A DNA stretch of 51,568 nucleotides from the NCBI GenBank assembly GCA_000333855.2, contig CM007333.1, positions 465,517 to 517,084 on the forward strand, given 5' to 3'. The position numbers were made by a program, and so were the translations under genes. Below, piece by piece: positions 16,901 to 28,900 of the stretch (its first letter is position 1; each line of letters starts with the position of its first letter). The DNA comes from Endotrypanum monterogeii (Eukaryota > Euglenozoa > Kinetoplastea > Trypanosomatida > Trypanosomatidae). Below the pieces are notes generated by a model, which was not told the DNA's origin, did no database searches, and saw nothing but the letters and a program-made list of their open reading frames with translations.

Positions 16901-19900
16901 TTGTTTGCTGTTCCGCCGGTTGGGTCGCCGGCGCCGATGCGTCCCGCCTGACCTGCACCTCCCCTGCCGCCGCTGCCGCGCTCTTCAAGCTGTTTGGCGG
17001 CGTACCAGCCGACGCTGAAATTGGGCTCTGTCGGCACAACCACCTCAAAGTACCATCGGCCCGATGTGACAGTCACCGTGCCGAACAGAAGGCTCGCAGT
17101 GTCGTCCGTCTTGCACTCGCGCGCAGTGACGAGCTTCACGTTTGTGTCGGGGCACAGGAGAACAACGTCCAATGGGCCTTGACGACCTTGGGTGAAGCGC
17201 GTCAGATGCTGAATCACGCGAGGTATGACGGGGTGGGAAAGGGGAAGATGAGCAGGCCGCACAGCGGGGGCCGTGAATGTTGCCGTGGCACAAACAAACG
17301 GGGCGCTTACTTCGTCAGCGAGAACCACCTTCCACACGCGGCTCGTTTCCTCGCTGAGATAGATCGACAGGTCCACTGGGAGACACCCCGGCGGCGGCGG
17401 CGTAGTGGCAAAGCCGGTGGCGCCGAAGTTCACCTCACAGCAGGCCTCCCCTGTGCAGGTCACAACCGGAAAGACGGCAACGCGCGCGGCTCGCTGCTCA
17501 TCCGAGAGAAAAGTATCGTTGAACTCCGAGACGAGGCGGCCATTGTGCAGACAGCAGAACTTGTTCTGGCGCAGGTCTACCAGAAAGCCAATGACGTCGT
17601 CCATCTTCCACCGCGTACGGGGGCTTGACTCCACCGCGTAGCCGCGGCACCATCGCAAAGCGTGACCTCCGTCGAAACCCCAGGACTCACCATCGCTGCC
17701 CAGGAACCCATCGCGCCCGTCTGCATGTGAGTTGCTGCCAGATACACTGCCGCTGCTACCATGTGTTGGCACGCATCGCTCTGTTGCAACCCCGACGAGA
17801 ATATTTGAGGTCATTTTGCTGCATCCGCCCAGCGTGGCGGATGTATGTTCGGAGCGGCTAATGTTGGCCACGTACACTTCCCAGTAGAACACACCTGTCG
17901 TAATGCCCACGCTGCTGCGCACAGTCGTCACACCACGGCCTGCGCCATCGCGTGATGCGAGCGGGTTCAGCTCCTCGATATTTCCTCTGTCTACCCCAGC
18001 AGATCGCACCACCCAGAGCCCGTTGCCCTTGCGGGAGACGCCGCTTGGATATGGTCGGCGAAGAGATTTTTGCGTTCGCTGCGGTGGCTGCGGCTGCCTG
18101 TCGTGGCGCTCCGCGAAGGAGGAGGTCGACGAAGGTCGTACATCCATTGTTTCGGCTGATACAGGCTGCATGGCGACCAGCTCCACCACACGTGATGGCG
18201 CTGGCAGCCCTTCACTGCTGCTCGCAACCGCATTACTAGAACAACTCACGTCGAGAGGATCCTCATCATCGCCGTTGCTGTTGCTCCTCGGCACCACTCT
18301 TGAGCTTCGCCTTACACCACGCGTTCCCGTAGACAACTTTGCGATCGCTGTGGAGGTATGGTGCGAGTCTTTCTGCGGCGTCTCCGTGCTCTGAGGCTTC
18401 TGGCGCGTTTGGTTCGAAGAAGAAGGCGCCAGAAAGAGGGCGCGGAATGTGGTGTTGCTTTGTGTGGTCGCGATTGCTGCCTCCCTCGTGGCGTCCTCTC
18501 GTCTTTCGCCCGGTGGTGAGGCACTCAACGGACCCGTGCTTGCGCTGACCCCACTAGAAGAGGTTTTTTGCTTCTTCTTCCCCGGGTCTGTCAGTTCCAG
18601 CGGCCGGTAGACCGTGGCCCGTTGCCACAGTCCCCACAGACGGCGCCAACGACCCCGAAGCTGTTCCATGTAGCTTCGACCAGCCCAGGCGCAGTCAACG
18701 TGCACGGCGCTCACGAGCAACCCGAGCAGACTCTGAACATATGGGCTGTAGGTGCCGGTCGCTGAAGAGACAAGAGAGCCGAGATCTGAGTCGCTGTTTG
18801 CATGTTGTATGATGCTACAAAGCGGGATGTTAAGGTGCGACATCGCCATGGAGAGGGGTACCTGGTCATGCGGCTGCACATGGGGCATGTCTCGCCAGAG
18901 GCGCAACATAACGGTGAGGATGTCTACAAAGTGCACACAGTCGTCCTCGCTTGAGCGGGCACTGCTTTGTAGAATGAGAGAGGTCACCACACGAGCGTCG
19001 AGCAGGCACGCGGCTGCACGCTCGGCTATGGAGGAGTCTGTGTGCTCGCTGCCCTTGCTGTGGTGCTTGTCGTGGTCTCTCGTTCTGGCAGCGGCCGGTG
19101 GAGCCAGACGCTGGAGGGCAGCGCAGAGGGCTTTCACCATCGCGTGCATAATGACAGGCTTCAGAGTTTTGGTGGTGACAGTGACCATGGAAGGGTAGGG
19201 TGTGTTGCTTGGGCTGAACGCCTTCCCGTCAGCCCCCAGACGATGTGCTGTCGACGTAGGAACAGTGCGCAGGTACCCCCAAGGGGTCTCCGTCGCCGTC
19301 AAGTTGCATACAGGCCACCCGCCCTGCCCGTCGGGGTACTTGGCAATGACGTTCTTCAACTCTACGTCTTTGTATACCGTGGCCTGCTCCATATTGCGGT
19401 ACTTGGCGTCAAAGCTCAGAGCGCCATTGCCGCCGTTGGTGAAGGCGAGGGGAAGTATTACGGGCTGTGTAAGCGGCGCAGAGGCGGTTGTAGTGCCCGA
19501 CGACGACGATGGCGGCGGCACCTCAATCACGAAAATCTCGCCATCGTCGCTTCGCAGTTGTCGCAGCGCGTGAGCAGTGTCGGCTACCAGCTCGCACAGG
19601 GGCGAAGTCGGGCACAGTTTATTTGTGGCTCCGGCTACGTTTGACGACTTGCGTGCCTTTACCTCTTCTGACACTGACCCCACTGCCAGCAAGGTGACCA
19701 GACGCTGCACTACAGTGTGTATGAGGCGCTCGTGTGCACAGGGAAGGCAGCCGTTGTCGTGGAACTGAAACAACCGGAGCAGCTGATACGGCACTTTTTG
19801 AGCAGGGTCGAGGATTTGGCGAGGGTCGAAGTCCGCAGTGCTTCGTGCAGAGGCAGGGGCGGTGGTCGTGGCCGCGGAGGTGTCAGGGGGACAATGCAGG

Positions 19901-22900
19901 GCGTAGGCGAGGCTTGTTCCCACCTCCAGCGCCGTGACTGTCGTAAAACGTGCCGCCAGTGTCAAGAGCGTCCACAGTACATCTCCGCCAAATCGCTCAT
20001 AGTAGAAAGGGGAGAGGGAATCCACGAAGGCAGCCATGGCTGCACGGGGCACGTACGTGCTGCTTGGCAGTGGCGCCGCAACACCGTCGTGCATGTTTCC
20101 CGTGTTCAGCTCAATCGACGGATAGAAGCCCAGGGGCAGCGGCTCTGTTGCCCACCGCACCGCACCCGTGAGAACCCCGTAGAACTGCTTTTCGCTATCC
20201 ACCGACCGGACGACAGTGCCGGTGCCCTCGTTGAGATCCAAGTAGCAGACATTTTCTTGCAGGCCTATCGACTGCAGCGCATGGTCACGGGCTACGAGTT
20301 CGGCGACAACGCGGAGGGACGTTCGCAAGACACAGGTGCTCCATAAGCGCAGCCCGCCAACCAGGGCCATCGGACCGTCCACCTCGCGAGGCGACGGCAC
20401 AGATGACACCACAGCGGCGGCTGCACGCCCCAGGACGGCCTTAACGATGGCACCTTCTTGACGCAGCAGCGCCTCGACGTGTTGGCCGATGCCGGTTGTA
20501 CCGCCCCACTCCACAGATGTCATCTCGCCGTTACGAGAAAGGGCCAGACTTTGGGCATTGCAGATCACAGAGACATGCATACAGTGATACCAGTCCTCGC
20601 GGCGCAGCGCACGTCGCGCGCAGCACTGCAGAGTCGGTTTGCTGACGGGTGCACCACCCGAGGAGGACGGGGGCAGATTCACAGACACGTGGATGCTGTT
20701 TTCTTGAACAATCAGCTGGAGAAAAGGAAAGAGGTCCGCCCCGCTGTTGCTGCCCGGCGATGTGTACAGAGTCAAAAGCGGAAAACACACAGCTGTGGTG
20801 CCGACGGAGGCATTGTCCAGGGGCTGCTGCTTTGGCCACGAGCATGGCACACTTAGTACATCACCCAAGGCGGGGTACATATCACCGTCGCTGAGCATCA
20901 CTGCCAGCTCGATTGCGAAGCCGTCTTCCCAGACAGGGAAGTGCACGCCGGCACGTGCTGGGGTGACCTCAACAGCAGCCGGTGTGTACGGCTGTTCCGC
21001 AGCACCACTGTGCGGAGGCCACAGGGGAAAAGCGAGAAACATGGGCCTGCTTCCATTCGTTATTTCAGTGCGGGGTGTAACCCTCGCACTTGTGCTGGGA
21101 AGACCGAAGCCGCCGCCGAGAATGCTTGTCACCGACACGGATGCCGCCCGAGACGGATGCTGCGCGGCGCCGCCAAAGATTCCCAGGCTGCGCGCGAGGC
21201 GCGAGAGGCCGTACTCGTTGGTGTCCCGCAGAAAGCCACCCGAGGATGCCGAGGAACCACCTGTTTGATGGTAGGCAGAGAGGAGGGTGGCCGGGTACCC
21301 TACCGCGGGCCCTGGAGTCACACTGCGGCAACTTTCTAGTAGCACCTCGTTCATGCCCGGCAGCGGGTGGTGGTTGCCGGACGCTGGCGAGCCAAAAGGC
21401 GATCGAAACCCGGTGCTTGCTGGAATGACCTCTGTAGAAGAAACGGCAGCCAGGGCAGCGGCGACCTCCCTCGCCGCTGCCCGGATGGTTGTACTTCCGC
21501 CGGTTACGCTGTTCACCACACCAGCAGGGGTGCTTGTGTCGCTTGCATCGTCGGTGGCGTAGATGCGGTCAGATGCCGTTTCGGCAGCCCGCACTGCCAC
21601 CAATGCCCCGAACTCTCTAAGTGCTTTGAGCGGGAACGGCAGCCGCACCATTCCCTGAAGTGCGTGTTGGCGCACGGGTTTTATCGCGCCGCACTCGATG
21701 AGCTGTCGCCCGAGGTCTGGCCGCGCACGCGCCACCCCGGCGGTGAGGTGCAGTAGATTAATAAAGTAGATGAGTTCAAACCCTGTGAAGGAGGACCCCA
21801 TGTCCAACTTCTCACTCAACAGTGGCATACAAAAGCGAAGCGGTGGGGCGATGAAGTCTTCAACAAGACTCGCGTACGACGGCACCACCACAGCGGCCTC
21901 CCAACCCGGCAGGAAAAGTTGGTTAGACGACAGGTGTATCTCCTCCCTACACCCATTCCAGCCCATCACATCGGTCGGCACGACAACCACTCCACGTACT
22001 TTTTCGCAGTCGGCGGCGGCCATTTCGGATACGAAATGACTGGATCCACGAATCGGTCGGCCCAGATGCATCGAGGACGACGTGCCTGCGGTGGAGGATG
22101 CGCGGCCGGGTGCCGCCGCCGCCGCCGAGACCGTCTCTCCGTCCACCACGCACGCAGTGGTGGCCTGATATCCGCTGCGTTCATTCAAAAAAGTGACGGA
22201 CGCTCCTGGCGACGTCGGGGGAACCAGCAATTGGCCGCCCAGTACCGCCGACCATACATAAAGCTGGACTACGTGCAACTCGCGACCAGGGGGTGAGGTG
22301 CCAATGGAGGGATCACTACTACTCTTGCTTCCTGCACCGGCGTGTGTGCCGGTAATCTCAGGTTTGGGTGCTGGCGCGGCAACCTTTCCCCCGCTGCTGC
22401 GACTGCGCAGCACCGACGCCACGTAAGCGTGAACAGCGCACTGGTAGGACGAAACGAAGCCGCGCAGCTCGGCGGCCCACGCTGGCTGGTGCAGGAGCCG
22501 ACGGAACCCCAGGAGTATGTGTTGTGTGGTGCGACTCATGCCTGTGGTAGCCAACGCGTACATGCTTAGATTCAGCCAGGTTTGCATAGACGAATACGAG
22601 TCTTTCACGGGTGAAGAGGTCGAGTGCGTAGTCGCGAATACAGGTGAGTCATACATGTCCTTCCACACACTCTCTGCAACGGCGATGCCGCGGACCGCAG
22701 ACGGTTGGCACCGACAAAGCAGCAGCGCAGCGACCCGGGCACACGCCGCAGCGTCGCGCACGACACACCCCGTGCCGGGGTCTGCTATCACCGCACGCGC
22801 ATGGAAGAGGTCTAAGCAAACGAGCTCAAGCAGCGTCTCGGCGAGAGCGGCACATACATTGCTTAATGTACGATTGAGAAATCGTGCGGTGCCGTTGCTG

Positions 22901-25900
22901 TCACTATCGTCGTTGCCACTGCCCCCAGCACCCGGGGTGCCGCTCACTGCCGTGTGGGCCGGCGGTGCTGACTCACTGACGGACACAGAGGCTGAACTGA
23001 GTGTCCCGCCCACGACGGCCAGAAAACTCAGCACCAGGTCTACTTGGTCCTGCACCGTTACAAGCGGCTCCAGCACAGCAGCGTCGCTTACCTGAGCGAG
23101 CAGCACGGGGGTGTCCTTCACGGCGCACCACAGCACGTCACGACACCGTCGCAGTTCTTTCTGCATCGCACCAAGCATGTCCGCCAAGAACGCCATGACG
23201 GAGTTCTGCTCCACCCGTGAGAGGGTCACAATTCGCTCTGGCGCCAGCATCGCAGTCGACTGGAGAGCCAAGTTCTCGAAGCACTGCCATACCTTGACCT
23301 GCATGGCCTCTACAGCGGTGTGCTGTAGAGTGGGGTCAGTACTGCCGCCACTGTTAGTGCCTGTCTGGTTTGGCACAAAGGATGTTGTAACTGCACCTTT
23401 GTTCGTGTAGCGCGTCTGCTGCGAGGCGACAACCTTATCGCGATGCTGCCGCTCGGTCAGGTTCACATGCCGAAGCTCCACTGACACAGCGCGCGGGCTA
23501 CTCGGTGCCGATTGACTGCCTCCTGAAGTAGTTATGTTATCGCTTGTTGTCATCGCAGCTACAGTGGCGGAGTGTCGCCGCTGCCCAGATGTGTCACTGT
23601 TGCCACGCATGGCCGACAGTGTATCGATTGTTTCCTCGTTGTGGGCCTGCTTGGCAGCCACAAAAAGGGTCACGAATGTCTCCATCATGGTCGGTACTAC
23701 TCGAAGGTGTACGAAGACGGCTAAGTCACGCGGTCGCCAGCAGCGATCCAGGAGATTGCACAACACCGCTGCCGAGCTCGTCATGGAAAGTGCTGTGTGG
23801 CCACCAGTGCGTGTGGCAAAGATGCCAGCGCTCAGCTGAGCAGGCATCTCCTCCATCGACCAGCGCAGCAAGTTGAAGAGAGTCCCGCGAATGGAGGCAA
23901 CGTTGGCTAGGCCGCCACCGCCGATACCTTCCTCGTAGTGGGTGTGCGCGCCGCGGCCCTGTGCGCTGAGGAGCTGAGCCGCACACTCTGCGCTATGGGG
24001 GGCCCGCTGTACAAGGCGGAGGATGTGCTCGACGCCGGTACGCCGCAACGCGGCCAACTCCTCGCGTTGCTGCAACGCGGCGCGCAGCACATCGGCTGTG
24101 AGTTGGCGGGAGAGAATCACTTTCATGACAAGCTGCGTGGCCTCGCGTAAAGTCAAGCTCGGATGGGAGGCGGTGTGTGCACGAAAGCGGATCCGCCGCA
24201 GTTTGTACGAGTTCCACGCACGGTGCAGTGCCGACCCCGGGGACGTCGACGATGACGTGGTCGAAGGTGACGCGACTGTGGACGTGGTGACTGCTGGTAT
24301 GCAAAAAAGAGCATCGTCCATTGCCCAAAGCTCAGTACAGGTTCGTGCCCGCAGCAGCACTTCGCAGCGATGCTGTAGCTCTGTCAGAATTTGTTTGAAC
24401 GATTCCTGTCGACTACCGCTGACGTCATCCTCACCGTCTTTACGCCGGCTGAGTAGTTCCATACGAATTGGTCGCATAATTTTTTGCATACAGGAGCACA
24501 TCAGCTCCTCCACACGTGTAGGCGAAAGCCGTTCCAGCGGTGTGGAGCTGAGGTGTAGCGCCGCTGCTGCCATGGCAGTGATCAGGGGACTCATGGCAGG
24601 GTGTGACTTGCTGGCTAGTGGGTCCAGCATACTCTGCTTTGCGGCCCAGTAGGCCGTGTTTTTGATGAGCTGTGAAACAAAGTCCACCCGTCGCGGAGGC
24701 GCTGCCCCCACCAATGCCCCCTTTCCTGTGGGAATAGCACCTTCGGATGTCGTCGGGGTGCTTGGCCACAGACCACCCTCTAGCAACGGGTGCTCCCAGA
24801 CACACGTAAGCTCCTCTTCGACTGCAGGAGAGGCTGTCTCGTCCGCAGCACTGCTGAGTATTGGTACCTCCGTCACGCTGCCCGATGCTGGAGCCACGGA
24901 GGTGGCGTGTCCCGTCAGCTTTTCCGTTTGCCGCTGCGTTGTCGGCGTTGTCGTCACGGACGTGAAACCAAGTCGGCGCCTGACCGTGTCATCTTTGACG
25001 GCAGCCGTTGAGACAGCGGTGCTGTTGCACAGGAACGCGGCAACCCACACGGAGGCGTAGAAGAACGCCTCACGCAGTGAGCATACAAGGCGTCGAGCGG
25101 ATGTTAAACAGCCGTTGCTAGCGGGGTGTGGACTGCTCATGTTTGTGGTGCTGGCTACTCCGTCTGTACTACTACTGGGTCTTGTCGGCAACTCTACCCG
25201 CTCCAGCAGCGTCTCGCACAGCTCAAGCAAATGTTCGAGGCGGTTGAGAAACCATTTCGCGTCTTCAGCGGCGAGAATAAGAGGAATAGCGCTCAGGGCT
25301 GTGTGGAGCGGGGCATTCACAAACGTCGGAGTCAGGCTCGACAGGATGGCCGAGAGCACGGCGTCGGTGTTGGTGCTATCACCGCCCTGCCCTGGAGTCG
25401 CTGATGGCTGTTGTTGTGACTGATCCATGCAAAGGTTCAGGCAGCACTCGGTGTTATCGAAGAGCGCACCGTAGTAGGCTCGTACACAAGGATGGTAAGC
25501 GGCGGCCTGTGAGAAGCACAGCCGCTGGAGGTCAAGTGCAACTGCCGTGACGCTGTCAGTGACACCGGAACCTGCGCTGCCGGCACTCGCTGCGACCCCG
25601 CTCGACGCCGCGCCGTTGCTACTGCTACCCTGACCACCCCCAGTGCCAGCGCCACCCGCATTTGCTAGACGGCTGGGCACGATATCGCAGCCACAGGGAT
25701 ATACTAGTGTCAGTGCCACCTCCCAACGAGATCCTTGACAGGCGCTAAGCAACAGCAGCTGCAGCGAGGCAATCGCTTCTGAAAGGGACGTCACAAAAGC
25801 GGAAAACTTCCGAAGGGGCCTCGCTGTGGCGCTCGCAGCCCATAGACGTCGCCACTGAACCGATGACTCCTCGAGAAGCGTACGGAGAGTATCACAGAGC

Positions 25901-28900
25901 TCCGTGAGGGAGGCAGCGGTTCCGGGCTCTGCATCGTTGCCGTCCACACCCAACAAAGGCGCCGCGGCATGCACGGTAGCAAAGCTCTGCGCCACTGCAT
26001 CAAGTAGAACTTCCATGGCGGGCACCCTCTCCTCAGCAGGGGAGGAAGGCAAAGATGCCGTAGCTGCACCACCGCCGGCCGGCCGGATGTGAAACGAAGG
26101 AATGACTGAGGAGGAGCGAAGCAGATCCCGCAGCAGATGTGCTCGATGACGAACATCAGGAAGAAACAGTTCCACGCCTTCGATCGTGGTCGTGCGCGCG
26201 AGGGTCACGACGTCCGGGGAGAGTGTGAGCCCCTCCTCGTTGATAATGTCGCCGAGGAGACCTAGGAGGGTGAAGCTGCCTGCTGCCGAGTTCTCGGTGT
26301 CATCACCACCGGCATGCTCACTCGATGGCCGTCGTGTCCGCAAAACCGACGCACTCGCGCGCCTTCGTAGCGACGACGCATGCAGCTCTCGCAGTAGCAG
26401 CGTCATTGCAGCCTTGGAGACACGTGATGATGATTTGTGCACGCTGCCCGCCGCGGCGTCGTCGTCATTCTCCGTTCCCTCTCTGACCACTGTCAGACCC
26501 AGTGGAGTGGGGTGAAGGCCGAAGACCCGCGCGCGGCGCACCAGTCTCAGCAAAATGCGCAGCGTTGCCGCCACGACAACCCATGACACGGAGCTCTTCA
26601 GTGCCATGGCACGACGCGCGCTGTTCGACTTTACAACGCGAAAGTGCTCGCCCAGGATGAGTCGCACCTCCGTCACGCATCGACTCCCCACGTCGTCTGC
26701 GAGCGGAGAAAAGAGGGTCTGATCAGTGCCAAGCTCCGCCTCTGCATGGAGCGCCAGAAGCCTCAGCAGCCACAAGGCCACGGCCGAATAATTGACTACC
26801 GCTGAAGGCTGTGAGAGCAGTGCCATGAAAGATGACAAAGATGGAAGGTTCTGAGTGAGCTGCAAGGTTGCCACCTGGCGAGATCCCTCGCCTCCAGTCG
26901 AGTCAGGGAGCGTGCTGGGAGGGCTGTGATCACCAGTCCCTGCCCAGTCCAACGAGTCGCGCGACTTCGCATCTACTGCACTGTCACCATCTTCCTCTTC
27001 ACCCTCGTTCGTGAGTGTGCCTAGGCTGTCCAGGCCATCCTCATCCTCGACGAGCGGCAGCGGCGCCACAGCAAGCACTCGGTCGCGCGGTCGCTGCGGC
27101 GCCGATCCAGGGTTGCCCAGCAGAGAGAGCAGGTAGGATGCCTCCTGTTCGCCCTTCACGAGACCGACGTCTACCTCAAAGAGTTCCCACAATCGCCCCT
27201 GTGGGTCGGCGCGCATCATGTGTCGAACCGGGCTACGACTTGTCAGGAAGAAAAGCGAGGGATGCGCAACGCCGGTACTAAGGTCGAAAAACATAAGAAC
27301 GTGTCCGCCCTCCCTACGTGCGTATGGCCCATCATCGCTGATGGGAGTCCTTAGCATGAGGGTATGACGGGTAGCGCAGCAGGTGCTGATGGCGAGATCG
27401 CGCCACTCGTGCAGCCGCGCACACGCCGGTGTGACATCCGGTGAAGATGCCACTGACGGCGCACTGGTACATTGAGCCGTTCCTGCGGCGGCGGCAGAGG
27501 CGCTGGCCGCGGCAGCGTTCCTTCCTCCGAGCACGCCCGCGCCGTAACTACGCCACGGGTGTGTGTCACACGCCACGTGTGCAACGGCCCCACTGCAAAC
27601 GGCGTGGCACGCTTTGACGTTGTGCACGTAGTTGAAGACGACGTTGCCGCTCTTCTCGTTGAAGAACAATTGCACCACAAGCCCCGGCTCGTCACCCACC
27701 AGGGAGCGGCGGTAGTCTCGGCTGATCTCGCGCGTCGTGCGGCCCAGGCGCCACACACGCAAGCCGGTCAGCAGACACGTGCAATTAGCCCCCACTGTCC
27801 AGCGCTGCTTTGGTGAGTCTAGTGACACATGCGGTCCTTGACGATTGCCAGCCACTTCCTCGCCATCAAACAGGAGTCGCCATCGTCCGTTGAAGATGAG
27901 GGCAATATGGAAAGGTCGGCTCTCCGCCGTGGGGGGCAGCGGCGCCGAGACGAGACAGGAGCCCCGCATTTCGTGACGATAGCCCCCACGGATGCAATAG
28001 GTCCCTTCTGACTTGGTCAGTTCGAGAAACACTTCGCCGTTTGTGCTGCGGTCACCGTGTTGGTAAAGTGTGGCGGCGTCTTCCTTGTCAAGGAACTGCA
28101 CCCACAGCTCAATCGTTACCTGTCCGCCCGCCACGGTCAAGTGCTCCTCCGGACTACCTAGATCTACAAGGCTGGGTTTGCGCAGCGCAAGACATCGGTT
28201 GAGCTGAAGCCCCGCAGGGGCCCCGGCTGGGTGCAATGCACGCGTCCACAGCGGCGCCGCAGCAAGAGAGGAAGCCGTCGCAGCGTTGTAGCAGTGCATC
28301 ATCACCGTCCACTCTGCTGAGGCACCTGCGGTGGCAGCAGCGGAGTGCCTGTGGCCAGCTGTGGAGCGCGCAGCAGCGCTCGCTGGCGTACCGCTTGCCG
28401 CCGCTGCACCGTTCAGCGCGTGCGTTGACGGTGTCTGCTGCTGGTGGTCCTCATACACAACAAGAAGGCGATCCTCTGTGGTACTCACTAGCTGGGGGTG
28501 CGAGTTGAGTGTACAGGGCCAGCTGCCATGCATGTCTGCCCAACGTAGCACGTGATGCGTGTCCAGGTGAAGTCCGTAAACGACCAGTGCCACCTCGGCT
28601 GAGGTCATACGGTCGGTCAGCAGCAGTACGCGGGTGTGCGTGACCCCCATACTAGACGAGGCTGCACCAACGCAGTACGCTATCGGCTGCCTCGTTTCCG
28701 CGACAAGGACGTAGGGTGTTGCGGCAGAGGGGCCGTACTTAGTCAGCCCGTCCGCCGTGTGCACAAACAACGTGGCGCCAATGCCGTAGGCCACCGATAG
28801 CACTGTTGTCATTGGGTCCAGAGGGGTAGCCATGAAGGCAGACGGGTCCTCGCAGGCGCGCTTCAGCGCTCGCCCGACATCTGGCAAGGCCTGCTGCGGT

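Noticed and set aside
16855..17628. A 257-codon plus-strand frame, and many others across 14000-30700
   Set aside because: They are antisense shadows of the HECT gene. The minus-strand frame has clear SPRY and HECT motifs over the same DNA.
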